A stretch of DNA of 64,000 nt from Alloacidobacterium dinghuense. GTDB lineage: Bacteria; Acidobacteriota; Terriglobia; Terriglobales; Acidobacteriaceae. A program made the translations under genes and the position numbers. The stretch is taken from contig NZ_CP060394.1 of assembly GCF_014274465.1 (NCBI RefSeq), forward strand, positions 5,270,001 through 5,334,000. Reading direction: 5' to 3'. Shown piece by piece: positions 46,355 through 55,466 of this stretch (positions are counted from its first letter, which is position 1; each line of letters opens with the position of its first letter). The notes under the pieces are model-generated. The model saw only the letters and a program-made list of their open reading frames with translations, ran no database searches and had not been told where the DNA came from.

Positions 46355-49300
46355 TTGGAGCGCCCAGTAGACAAACATCTTGACGACGTTGATATCGAAG
46401 ATTTCCTGTCGGCATCAGGGGATGCTGTCGTCACGGATGGCCCGGTAACGAGGCAATCTGCGGAAGGCGTTGAAAGACACCTCGATTCTTGCCTGGAATG
46501 TAGTCGAAAGGTGCGGATGCATAGAGATGTGCAAGACGTACTGCGGAGCCTAAAAGGTTTACGCACCAGTGGGCCCGATCCGGAGTGCCCTGACACTATT
46601 GATTGGACAGCCGTGGCCGCCGGGCTCTTGCCTGCGGCGGAATCCGAGCTGCTCCTCAGACACGCGGCGAATTGTGAGCGTTGCGGAGCGTTATTGAGCG
46701 ACGCTATGCACGTTCTTTCCGATGAGGTAAGCCCCAATGAAGAGGTTATGCTCACCAGCCTGAAGAGCAACGATCCGTCGTGGCGCAGGTCGATGGCACA
46801 GAAGATGAGCAGAGCTGCACAGCCGCCTCTTGAAAGCAAATGGTGGATCCGGATATGGGAAGCTCTCAGACCGCAACTTCTTCCGGTCTCCGTCGCATTG
46901 GCGTCCGCTGTGATTGTCGGATGGATTGCATTTCACTTCTTCCTCTCCCATCCTCACCAAGGCCCCGCTGCACCCCTGGCACTTATTGCGTCTGCTTATA
47001 CTGAACATCGAACATTGGAACTGCGTATTCCCGGAGCGAGCAACGCACCCATCCGCGTGGAACGTGGCACTAGCGGCTCAAACTTGGACAAACCGGAAGA
47101 TTTGCTTCGAGCTGAAGCCTTGATTGGTGAGGGATTACACAAGAATCCGGACGATACCACGCTACTGGATGCCAAGGCTCGTGCAGATTTGCTTGATAAC
47201 AACTACGAGGCCGCGATCAAGTCGTTACAGCGAGCACTGGAAACCGAATCTAACTCGGCGCCGCTGAAGATAGATCTAGCCACAGCCTATTTTCTGCGGG
47301 CTGAGAAGACAGGTAGAGATGGCGACTACCATTCCGCAGATGAGTACTTAGGCGAGGTCTTAGCTACAACTCCCGACAATAGCGTTGCTCTGTTCAATCG
47401 AGCTGTCGTGGCAGAACGCATCTACTTATATGGAGCGGCGGAAGAAGATTGGAAGAAGTTTCTACAGATCGAGACTGATCCGGGATGGCTATCGGAGGGC
47501 AAGCATCGATACGAACTGCTGCAGCAGAGAATACAAAAGCAGGAACAAAACAATTCGCGCGCATCGCCGATTCGCGACCCGGCATCCGCCCTATCAGCCC
47601 TGCGTTCTCACGCGATTAACCCCAATGACAAAACTTGGCCCCTGCCCCTCGACGAAGCATATCTCGACACAGCTCTAACTGAATGGCTCCCCACAGTTGC
47701 CAGCCACAGGCAACTGGCAGAGAAGAAATCATCGACAGAATGGGCTGCTCTGAATGCGCTCTCTGACATCCTGCGTACGCAGCACGGCGATGAATGGCTA
47801 TCTGATCTCCTCAAAGGTCCGCATTCGTCAGCGTGGGCTGACGGAGCGCTTGAACTCTCCGCGGCCGCGCAAGCGAATGCGCAGGGTGACATGGATGCAG
47901 TCATTGCTCATGCCACCCGATCCATGAAGCAATTTCAATTGGCGAGAAATGACGCAGGTGAGGTCGGGGCGAGATACGAATATTTCACTGGCTCGAATCA
48001 GTCTCAGTTGGAAGATCGATGCATGTCCATCGGCTCAAGCGGACTCCAAGGGGTGCATCGCCATCATTATGCGTGGTTCGAAACTCAAATCCTGTTTGTG
48101 GTCTCGGATTGCTACTTCTTTAAAGGTAATACAGAGCAAGCGATGCTGTACGCAGCACACGCGGTAGCATTGGCTGATCAGGCGCGCTATGCGGTCCTGC
48201 AGCTCTGGGGTCAATATTATCTCGATGGTGTCCAGACACCGTGGGTAGCTTCACCCGATTCATGGGCTCGCATCTCGGCTGGCCTTCGTGAGTTCAGCCA
48301 GGGGTGGTATCCGCCTGTGAACGGATATGTCTTCTGCGTAGATATGGGCCATGCTGCCGAGTCCAGGGAAATGTGGCAACTGGCAGAAGCCGCAGCTAAA
48401 GAAGCTGTACGAATGTCTTCCGGAATAGCTCGCACGTATGAGGCCTTTGCTCATCATTGGCTGGCACGGGTAGCCGAAGCCGCCAATGACACAAAGTTGG
48501 CGGAAATAGAGTATGAAAAGGCCAGCGAATTATTCAGCGGGTTGGGGACACGGGAGGCTCGTGCGCTCCTTTTAGAATCTGAAATTGACCGTGCATCTTT
48601 GGAAGTAAAGCAAAAGAAATTCGAAGCGGCAGGGGCTCGTCTTGAAAGGGTGAAGGCCGGTCTTTCTTCGGGCAATTATGACTATGCCTATGTTGTTTCG
48701 CACTGGGCATCATTGGGGGAACTCCACCTCCGCACAGGTAAACTGCAACTGGCGGAGACCGAACTTCTGGAAGCAGTAAGACTGATCGAAAAGAACGAAG
48801 ACTCGCTTTCGTCGGAAGCAGATATCCTCACATGGCAACGAGAAACCGCAGGAGTTTATCGCGCTTTGCTGGAAATTTACAGCGAGAATTACCGCGATGG
48901 GGCAAAGTCGTTTGGATTTCTGGAGTGGTATCGAGGCGAGCCTCTGTGGCTTGTTGTTCGCTCCAGGCGGCAGCCCGGAGTGCCGTCTATCGCTCAGGGA
49001 AAATCTTCTTCAGGCTTGACATCAGTTTTTGCCCCGCGAGAGTACGCGCTTAAACCGGGAGATGCGGTGATAACGTGGGCTTCCCTGCCCAATGGACTCG
49101 CTGTGTGGCTGCTGGATAGCAACGGCGTGCATTTCTCCTGGGTAAATGTAAGTGCAGCGTCACTGCTTGCCACTGTTACCAGGTTCACTCGGTTGTGTGC
49201 TGATCCCTCATCGGATCCAAATGCAATCGATCGAGATGCCCATCAGTTGTACGACTGGTTGGTTCGGCCCGTGGAGACGAATCTTAAGGGTTCTGCCAGG

Positions 49301-50059
49301 CTTCTTGTTGAACCGGATGAATCTCTCACTTTCATCCCTTTCCAGGCACTCAAAGCGCCCGATGGCAGATACCTGGGTGACCTTTTGCCAATGGTTGAGT
49401 CGCCAGGTCTCGCATACTCGCAAATACTTCGGCCCGCCACAGCCGTGTCAGCGCATAATGCGATTTTGGCTGTGGGCAACCCGCTGTTAACAGACCCGGA
49501 CCTGACGGAATTTACTCCTCTACCGGAAGCAAATCTGGAGGCTCACGATGTTGCGGCTAAGTTCGATCACCGGCATCTCCTGACGGGTACGGACGCTACC
49601 CTGACAAAGGTCAAGGAGATGCTGCCGCAAGTGGAGATCTTTCACTTTGCCGGTCACGCCCTTTCAGGAAATCACGGATCTGGCCTGATACTCGCCCCGG
49701 AGGCGGGGAATGCCGATGAGGCAGGATTGCTTGGAGAAACCCAGCTTCGTGGGCTGGAACTGGCAAACCTGAAGCTCGTCGTTCTTTCAGCGTGCGAAAC
49801 TGCCGTCTCAAACGAGGGCCTGGTGGATCCGAGCAATTTGGCGCGCGTATTTATGCGCGCCGGCGTCCCCGATGTGGTCGCAAGTAAATGGCGCGTCGAT
49901 TCACAAGCGAGCAGCGATTTGATGCACGACTTTTACACGCACTTGCTGCAAGGACAGGCCGCCTCCAATGCGCTCAAGGAGGCTGAGCATGATCTCAGAT
50001 CCAAACCGGAGACATCTCATCCATACTATTGGGCAGCGTTTTCCATCTTTGGTGGCTAG
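46355..50059 (+). CDS. Zinc-binding, TPR and CHAT (caspase-like) protease fusion
   Basis: 1234 residues; TTG start, AAGGAGA eight to nine bases upstream. N-terminus: two HxxxCxxC motifs, His42-Cys46-Cys49 (RHLDSCLECS) and His103-Cys107-Cys110 (RHAANCERCG), as in ZAS anti-sigma factors. One membrane helix (about 175-197). TPR-like helical repeats (about 230-860) include YEAAIKSLQRALETESN. The C-terminal 350 residues are a CHAT protease with catalytic His1101 (FHFAGHAL) and Cys1147 (VVLSACETA), ending HPYYWAAFSIFGG. CHAT proteases belong to the caspase clan; relatives act in bacterial defence and cell death. A sigma factor gene precedes it, a C11 protease gene converges. Confidence 0.92.
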   Translation: MERPVDKHLDDVDIEDFLSASGDAVVTDGPVTRQSAEGVERHLDSCLECSRKVRMHRDVQDVLRSLKGLRTSGPDPECPDTIDWTAVAAGLLPAAESELLLRHAANCERCGALLSDAMHVLSDEVSPNEEVMLTSLKSNDPSWRRSMAQKMSRAAQPPLESKWWIRIWEALRPQLLPVSVALASAVIVGWIAFHFFLSHPHQGPAAPLALIASAYTEHRTLELRIPGASNAPIRVERGTSGSNLDKPEDLLRAEALIGEGLHKNPDDTTLLDAKARADLLDNNYEAAIKSLQRALETESNSAPLKIDLATAYFLRAEKTGRDGDYHSADEYLGEVLATTPDNSVALFNRAVVAERIYLYGAAEEDWKKFLQIETDPGWLSEGKHRYELLQQRIQKQEQNNSRASPIRDPASALSALRSHAINPNDKTWPLPLDEAYLDTALTEWLPTVASHRQLAEKKSSTEWAALNALSDILRTQHGDEWLSDLLKGPHSSAWADGALELSAAAQANAQGDMDAVIAHATRSMKQFQLARNDAGEVGARYEYFTGSNQSQLEDRCMSIGSSGLQGVHRHHYAWFETQILFVVSDCYFFKGNTEQAMLYAAHAVALADQARYAVLQLWGQYYLDGVQTPWVASPDSWARISAGLREFSQGWYPPVNGYVFCVDMGHAAESREMWQLAEAAAKEAVRMSSGIARTYEAFAHHWLARVAEAANDTKLAEIEYEKASELFSGLGTREARALLLESEIDRASLEVKQKKFEAAGARLERVKAGLSSGNYDYAYVVSHWASLGELHLRTGKLQLAETELLEAVRLIEKNEDSLSSEADILTWQRETAGVYRALLEIYSENYRDGAKSFGFLEWYRGEPLWLVVRSRRQPGVPSIAQGKSSSGLTSVFAPREYALKPGDAVITWASLPNGLAVWLLDSNGVHFSWVNVSAASLLATVTRFTRLCADPSSDPNAIDRDAHQLYDWLVRPVETNLKGSARLLVEPDESLTFIPFQALKAPDGRYLGDLLPMVESPGLAYSQILRPATAVSAHNAILAVGNPLLTDPDLTEFTPLPEANLEAHDVAAKFDHRHLLTGTDATLTKVKEMLPQVEIFHFAGHALSGNHGSGLILAPEAGNADEAGLLGETQLRGLELANLKLVVLSACETAVSNEGLVDPSNLARVFMRAGVPDVVASKWRVDSQASSDLMHDFYTHLLQGQAASNALKEAEHDLRSKPETSHPYYWAAFSIFGG

Positions 50060-50280
50060 CATGAGTCAGCATGCTCTCAAAGCGGAACATACAACTGGGT
50101 GCGCTTGAAAATGACCGGTGTGTATCGCAAGATAAAGTTTGCATCGAGAGGCGGGATTGGGGGATAGTGCCGGGCCATCCAAATGACGCACGGGCAGTGC
50201 GATGATTTTGCCCGCCCGTACATCATGTAACCCACTCCGATAACCGGGTATTGACGCGGCTTAAAGTCGCCCCAGTCAGA

Positions 50281-51930
50281 TCATGCCACTGAGCGCTCGG
50301 CAGGCTGTGCGACTTCTATCGTTCTACTCATCAGATCTGCTATCGTTCTACTCATCAGATCTGCATTTCCACCCAGTAGTTGACATACCAAATTTGCCCA
50401 GCGCGTGTCCTGGTTGAATTTGAGTTTCAGGTAGTCACCCCATAGGATTTCATATCCGGTAATTTGTGGGCCGTCTCCTTTATGTGGAGTACCGGGGGTT
50501 TTGTGTGGAGTGCCTGGAGTCTTTACGTCGTCACGTGGCATCACCTTTGGCACCACCTCTTGTTTCACTGCATCGTCGATCAGGGAGGTAATAATGTCGA
50601 GAGTTTGCGGGAAGTAAATGGCAAGACCATACGGATCGATCGATCCGTCCTCCCCTGCGTCACGATGGTAGAGGATGTACGGGGAGCTCACGAGCACATC
50701 GAGGGCGTTCTTTGCCTGATTGGACACGGCGGCGTAATTTTTATTGCGTTCGGGCTCTTCGACGTGTTCCTGGGAGAAAGACTGTGAGAGCTCTTTGCAG
50801 AAGACGCCAAAATCAATGTATGTGACCTCATCAGGAGTGCGTGACGCATCACGTGCGCGAAATATCATACTTTTCGCTTTCACATCCGCATCCCATTTTG
50901 TGGCAGCGTCCAAGGCATTGACCAACTCTGTCATTGCCTTCACAAGGTCGCTGCTCTTCGACAAATTCATTGAAGACAGGGAAACCCTGGTCTTGCTGCC
51001 TTTCTGGGTGTACCTCTCCCGGAATCTGCTTATGATAGCTGCTGACAGAGTGTTGGCATCCATCCCCGGGAATTTGCTCAAGTCGCCCAGGATGGTATCG
51101 TAGGGCCAACTTTGGTCGGGCACCACTTCATCCGAAGCAACCACGAGCGACACTGATCCGGCAACTTCGTGACAAATTTCGGTCATCGCCATCAGGCAGG
51201 AGTCAAAACCCAACAAGTCAATCTTGAAGTCGACCGCCTTGGGATAATTCTTGAGAAGGTCCTCCTTAGAATATTTCTCGAGAATCTCCTCCTCGGAGTA
51301 TTTCTTGAGAAGGTCCTCCTTAGAATATTTCTCGAGAATCTTCTCCCGGGAACATTTCTTGGAATAATTCTCGAGAATCTCATCCTTGGAATAATTCTCG
51401 AGAATACCCTTGCGAACCACCCCCGCGGAATATTTCTCGAGGATTGTTCCAAGTTCGATGTTTGTCACGTAGAGGTTAGGGTTAGGAACGTTCGGACTCA
51501 GTGAGTCTTTCGGCAGAGGATTCTTGTAGAAGTAAAGGTGGTCAAGACCAGCGCCATGTCCCCAGAGAATAAGAGCAATCCTCTGTCTTTCTGGAGGCGT
51601 CGCCGTCGATCCCTCTGGCGTTGCCGTCGATACGTGAGGCATTGCGGTCGGTAACTTACCCGCTGCCTCCTCCAAGCTGAGGAAATCCTTTAACCGTTGC
51701 GCCCGGTTTATGTTTACATAGTTCTTGTCCGCTTCCCAAACCAGTTGTTTCTTGCCCCCGACGCATCTGTAGCGAGACCCCTGCCCGGGGCTGGGCCCAT
51801 CGAGTTGGACAACAATATCAACATTGTTCAGTGAACTAGCATCGGTTAACTGACGCAGGCTGACCAGAGCGTCATCGTAGAGCGTGTTGTCAGCGGAAAT
51901 ATAGACGAGCATCTTCCAAGGTTGATCCAT
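50281..51930 (-). CDS. Clostripain-family (C11) cysteine protease with repeat insert
   Basis: 549 residues, cytoplasmic (no signal peptide). Start of the C11 fold: WKMLVYISADNTLYDDAL, with NNVDIVVQLDGP. The catalytic His125 lies in LILWGHGAGLDHL and the catalytic Cys245 in LLGFDSCLMAMTEI. Between them, residues 163-230 form seven copies of a short Lys-rich unit (ILEKYSKED type). In clostripain and PmC11 the segment between His and Cys carries the autocleavage site after Arg or Lys, so the repeat is in the activation linker. C-terminal features: TPGTPHK twice and a duplicated LMSRTIAD. Convergent with the CHAT gene. Confidence 0.88.
   Translation of the reverse strand: MDQPWKMLVYISADNTLYDDALVSLRQLTDASSLNNVDIVVQLDGPSPGQGSRYRCVGGKKQLVWEADKNYVNINRAQRLKDFLSLEEAAGKLPTAMPHVSTATPEGSTATPPERQRIALILWGHGAGLDHLYFYKNPLPKDSLSPNVPNPNLYVTNIELGTILEKYSAGVVRKGILENYSKDEILENYSKKCSREKILEKYSKEDLLKKYSEEEILEKYSKEDLLKNYPKAVDFKIDLLGFDSCLMAMTEICHEVAGSVSLVVASDEVVPDQSWPYDTILGDLSKFPGMDANTLSAAIISRFRERYTQKGSKTRVSLSSMNLSKSSDLVKAMTELVNALDAATKWDADVKAKSMIFRARDASRTPDEVTYIDFGVFCKELSQSFSQEHVEEPERNKNYAAVSNQAKNALDVLVSSPYILYHRDAGEDGSIDPYGLAIYFPQTLDIITSLIDDAVKQEVVPKVMPRDDVKTPGTPHKTPGTPHKGDGPQITGYEILWGDYLKLKFNQDTRWANLVCQLLGGNADLMSRTIADLMSRTIEVAQPAERSVA
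50317..50364 (-). repeat. Perfect 24-bp tandem duplication
   Basis: Two identical adjacent 24-base units (50317-50340 and 50341-50364) within the end of the C11 protease gene. They encode LMSRTIAD twice and keep the frame. Recent slippage is likely. Confidence 0.85.
51241..51444 (-). repeat. Short coding tandem repeat (27-bp basic unit)
   Basis: About 204 bases encode seven repeats of the pattern [IL]-L-[EK]-[KN]-Y-[SP], most 9 residues apart and two 13 apart, in the C11 protease. On the plus strand the unit reads as variants of TATTTCTCGAGAATCTTCTC. The degenerate copies show divergence after duplication. Confidence 0.85.
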
Positions 51931-52278
51931 TTCTTACCTCACATGGTTTTCCCTTATGTCTCACTTAAACGACCTCACAGAGCAAAAGCCTGTACTGGCT
52001 TAAGAATTATTCGGCTATAAGAGCCTGATGTCCACGCGCAGTGCTTCTTTTGTTAGGCGACAGTGTGGAGTTCTGGATAGCCTGGGCATCAACGCGCCAT
52101 CTCAGGATCAGATCATTACACCAGCGCGAAAAGGTTTTTTCGACCATCTGTCGTCTGCAGAGTCAGAGATGATGCGCCGAATAGAAACTTCGCACAGCGC
52201 ATACATTCAGGGCCAACGGAAGGTCAACAATCCAAAGATAAGGGCCTTCATAAGTCTTTAGCCGGTCGGATTAGAAGT
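51931..52278. other. Divergent intergenic region, C11 protease / kinase
   Basis: 348 bases between the divergent starts of the C11 protease and the serine/threonine kinase. A 77-codon frame (52028-52261, starting MSTRSASFVRRQCGV) has no ribosome-binding site and no motif; it is not called as a gene. Promoters of both genes should be here, and TATAAG near 52015 could be a -10 element for the kinase side. Confidence 0.4.
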
Positions 52279-53670
52279 ATGGCATCTCAGAGACACTTGG
52301 TGGAGAAGTTATTTGAGGGGGCTCTCGCGCTCAAGGCCACGGAGCGATGTGCCTTCCTCGATGAGGCATGCAATGGCAATCCTGAGTTGAGGAGGATGGT
52401 TGAAGACCTTCTGGCTGATGACGCCAGGGCGGGCAGTTTTCTCCAGCATGCGCCGTTGGAATTTCTTGGGGTGGCAGACGAGAACCCTCACACTAAGAAC
52501 GGTAATGCGTCGTCAGGCAGCGCTCCTGCTGGTAGATTTTCCCCGGGCCGAGTGCTCCTCGGTCGTTTCGTAATTGTTCGTTTCCTTGCCAAGGGCGGAA
52601 TGGGGGAAGTCTATGAGGCGGAGGACAGATTTCTACATGGTGCGCATGTAGCCCTGAAGACGATTCTTCCTCACATGGCCGATGATCCTGGTCTGCAAGA
52701 GCGTTTCGCGCGTGAAGTCGTGCTCGCGAGGGAAGTGATCCATCCGAACCTCTGCCCCATATACGACATCTTTCATTGTGACGAGCAACAGTCAGGCTGC
52801 ATGTTCCTGACCATGAAGCTGCTAAAGGGTGAGACCCTTGCGGAACGATTGAAAAGGCGTGGTGCGATATCGCTTGACGAGGGACTCGCAATCCTGAGGC
52901 AGATTGTTGCCGGGTTAGCAGCCATCCATGCGGCTGGGATCGTTCACCGTGACATAAAGCCGAACAATATCATGCTCGACGGGACGGGTCCGGACGTGCG
53001 GTTATGTATCACTGATTTTGGTCTGGCGAGGGCATTGGAGTCCGAGCTAACTGTTTTAAACGGCGGAGCAGTCATTGGGACACCCGACTATATGGCGCCG
53101 GAACTATTTCTTGGCCAGCCACCAACTCAGGGCACTGATCTCTATGCACTCGGTGTCGTTCTGCACGAAGTATTCACAGGTAGAAAGCCGACGATCGCCC
53201 CCGACATGTCTCTTGTTGCGGTGCGTCAATTGAACGGCTCAAATCTGCCTCTATACTGTGTCCAGCTAATCCGGCACTGCCTGGATCGTGATCCCGTGCG
53301 CAGGTGTGAGGCTTTTAAGCGCGCTTTCGATCTTCTGGTTCCCAACTCTGTTCGCGATGGCCCGATTCACGGAACAAGCGAGGTGCGGAGACGAAGCAGC
53401 TTCGCTGGCACAACTCCAACCATTTGCGTAATCGGGGTTGGATCATGGTTGGAATGGGAGCAATTCGAAAGCCTGCTTCATCCCCTGTCACTGAGAAGTT
53501 TTGTTGCTCCATTGAGCTTGCCAAAGACATGCGATGCCCGAATGACACCTGCCTTGACAGGAGTTCTTGGCGCAATCGAACGCGAGCTCTCGCGTCTTGA
53601 TGAATTTGATCGTGATCTCGTCGAGTCTGGATCTGAAGATGTGAACCCGGATGCTCAGGATCCGTTATAA
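52279..53670 (+). CDS. Serine/threonine protein kinase (soluble)
   Basis: 463 residues. The N-terminal 80 residues match the leader of acidobacterial kinases (SQRHLVEKLFEGALALKATE and AFLDEACNGNPELRRMVEDL). Kinase domain about 92-350: AKGGMGEVYEAED, invariant Lys127 in VALKTI, catalytic Asp225 in HRDIKPNN, DFG at 246, MAPE at 272-275. No membrane helix, unlike the kinase at 2129-5044; the C-terminal 110 residues have no recognised domain (GTTPTICVIGVGSWLEWE). It is divergent from the C11 protease, so it may control a response involving the neighbouring proteases (inference). Confidence 0.9.
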   Translation: MASQRHLVEKLFEGALALKATERCAFLDEACNGNPELRRMVEDLLADDARAGSFLQHAPLEFLGVADENPHTKNGNASSGSAPAGRFSPGRVLLGRFVIVRFLAKGGMGEVYEAEDRFLHGAHVALKTILPHMADDPGLQERFAREVVLAREVIHPNLCPIYDIFHCDEQQSGCMFLTMKLLKGETLAERLKRRGAISLDEGLAILRQIVAGLAAIHAAGIVHRDIKPNNIMLDGTGPDVRLCITDFGLARALESELTVLNGGAVIGTPDYMAPELFLGQPPTQGTDLYALGVVLHEVFTGRKPTIAPDMSLVAVRQLNGSNLPLYCVQLIRHCLDRDPVRRCEAFKRAFDLLVPNSVRDGPIHGTSEVRRRSSFAGTTPTICVIGVGSWLEWEQFESLLHPLSLRSFVAPLSLPKTCDARMTPALTGVLGAIERELSRLDEFDRDLVESGSEDVNPDAQDPL

Positions 53671-54190
53671 GAAGAGCACAGCGATATGCTCGACGATTTC
53701 CTGGACGATCATTGCATAGAGCGACCGAACAAACAGATGAGATCAGGCGTAACTTGCGTATTGTATTTCCCCAATACTTGCGTCATTTCCACGCCGCGAA
53801 ATTTCTCAGAACTACTTGCATTCACCTGGTCTGGGAGTATGCTTCTCCTCAACGGAAGAGAGATCTTCCAGCGGGAGAGAGCAGACAACGACCATTAGGA
53901 GAACCGGCGACGGATCTCGCGAAGCGACTGGGCAACTGGAAGCTTTGAATGGAGCCGAAGAAGCTCTTACAACGGATAGCGCGACGGGAAAGTGAGGAAA
54001 GCGCGGGCCTCAAGGTTCGCAGGTTCTGAACGTTTCCGAAGCGACAATCGGTTGTCGTCTGGAGGCCGAACCAGATCTTCAAAAAAATCGGAAAAGAAGG
54101 GGCGAAATCCCGAAAGGGAATCGCCCCTTCGCTTTAGATCCAGAGAGGGTGAACGAATTCCCCTCTGCATTTTCAAAGGCACCGCATCCA
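53671..54190. other. Stretch without a clear gene
   Basis: About 520 bases between the kinase and the end of gnd. One plus-strand frame (53712-53948) reads protein-like, ending AKRLGNWKL, with IRRNLRIVFPQYLRHFHAAK and CIHLVWEYASPQRKRDL, but it starts with TTG, has no ribosome-binding site and cannot be assigned. Another frame starts at ATG 53686, 15 bases after the kinase stop. A large hairpin lies at 54096-54130. Confidence 0.35.
54096..54130 (-). terminator. Terminator hairpin for gnd
   Basis: GAAGGGGCGA / TCGCCCCTTC is a perfect 10-bp stem, whose apical part adds TCCC-GAAA-GGGA with a GNRA tetraloop. Read on the minus strand it is followed by TTTTCCGATTTTTTT, so it best terminates gnd, 60 bases after its stop. 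It may also end the upstream plus-strand kinase transcript. Confidence 0.82.
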
Positions 54191-55213
54191 CTATTTTGCG
54201 GCTGGTTTCTCAAGATGCCCACCGAATGCGAAGCGCATGGCGGAGAGAAGTTTGTCGGAGTAGTCTGCAAGTCCGCGTGAGCTGAATCGTTCGTAGAGCG
54301 CGGCGGTGAGTACGTGCGCAGGAACTCCCTCATCGATGGCGGCCTTTACTGTCCAGCGGCCCTCGCCGGAATCTGAGACTCGGCCACCAAACTTCGAGAG
54401 TTCAGGATCGCCGTGAAGCGCCGATGCGGTCAGGTCGAGCAGCCAGGAAGCAATGACACTGCCGCGCCGCCACACTTCGGCGACATCCGGCATATTGAAA
54501 TCGTATTGATAGTGGTCGGGGTCGCGCAGAGGCGTTGTCTCGGCATCGATCTCGTGGGTATCTTTGCCAACATTGGCGGCTTTCAGAATGCCGAGGCCTT
54601 CAGCGTACGCCGCCATGATGCCGTACTCGATGCCGTTGTGCACCATCTTGACGAAGTGGCCACCACCGCTTTCTCCGCAGTACAAGTAGCCCTGTTCGGC
54701 TTGGGTCGGCTCGCCTTCGCGGCCCGGGGTCCGTGGAGTGTCTCCGATACCAGGTGCTATGGCCTTGAAAATCGGGTCAAGATGCTCAACGACTTCCTTG
54801 TGGCCGCCGATCATCATGCAGTATCCACGCTCCAGGCCCCACACTCCGCCGCTCGTTCCCACGTCGACGTAATTGATGCCCTTCGGCGCGAGTTCTTTGG
54901 CGCGGCGGATATCGTCGATGTAGTAAGAGTTGCCTCCATCGATAAGGATGTCGCCTTTTTGCAGATGAGGAACAATCTCTGCGATCGTGTCATCGACGAC
55001 TGCCGCAGGAATCATCAGCCAAATCGCGCGCGGCGTTGTCAATTTGTTTACGAAGTCGGCCAGCGACGACGAGCCGCCCACTCCCTTTTCCTTTGCCAGA
55101 TCTTCAACAGCCTTGGCTGACCTGTCGAACACGACACATTCGTGTCCGTTACGGGCGAGGCGGCGAACCATGTTCGCTCCCATTCTTCCGAGTCCCACCA
55201 TTCCAAGTTGCAT
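54191..55213 (-). CDS. gnd: 6-phosphogluconate dehydrogenase (decarboxylating), short form
   Basis: 340 residues from ATG 55213 with AAAGGAG four to five bases upstream. NAD(P)-binding GLGRMGANMVRRL, then ILIDGGNSYY, GTSGGVWGLERGYCMMIGG, GGGHFVKMVHNGIEYG and the C-terminal helical domain. The length of about 340 is that of the short, often NAD-dependent GndA/YqeC class rather than the 470-residue enterobacterial Gnd. It oxidises 6-phosphogluconate to ribulose-5-phosphate and CO2 in the pentose phosphate pathway. Confidence 0.92.
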   Translation of the reverse strand: MQLGMVGLGRMGANMVRRLARNGHECVVFDRSAKAVEDLAKEKGVGGSSSLADFVNKLTTPRAIWLMIPAAVVDDTIAEIVPHLQKGDILIDGGNSYYIDDIRRAKELAPKGINYVDVGTSGGVWGLERGYCMMIGGHKEVVEHLDPIFKAIAPGIGDTPRTPGREGEPTQAEQGYLYCGESGGGHFVKMVHNGIEYGIMAAYAEGLGILKAANVGKDTHEIDAETTPLRDPDHYQYDFNMPDVAEVWRRGSVIASWLLDLTASALHGDPELSKFGGRVSDSGEGRWTVKAAIDEGVPAHVLTAALYERFSSRGLADYSDKLLSAMRFAFGGHLEKPAAK

Positions 55214-55466
55214 AGTGCTCCTTTTCAAGTATTTCGCGATGCGCTAATCCGAAGGGTGATCGACCTCTGTAAGATAGCCTACTACTTTTAGAAACACATG
55301 AATCGCACAGCGCAGGCCGGATCAGGTCTAAGGTCGACCTCACTTATTGGGCTTAGACGCTGCAGCAACCTTAGACGATGCAGCAACTCATCCGGTTACG
55401 AGAGATCGGTCTCGACGAATCGGACATTTAAGCGGAAAATGATGTGGCTGTACAACGGAGGGTTGA

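Noticed and set aside
51241-51444. CRISPR-like array
   Set aside because: The units are adjacent, in frame and coding, without unique spacers; they are coding tandem repeats.
54191-55120. Plus-strand frame of 235 codons opposite gnd
   Set aside because: The minus strand has all 6-phosphogluconate dehydrogenase motifs; the plus frame has none.
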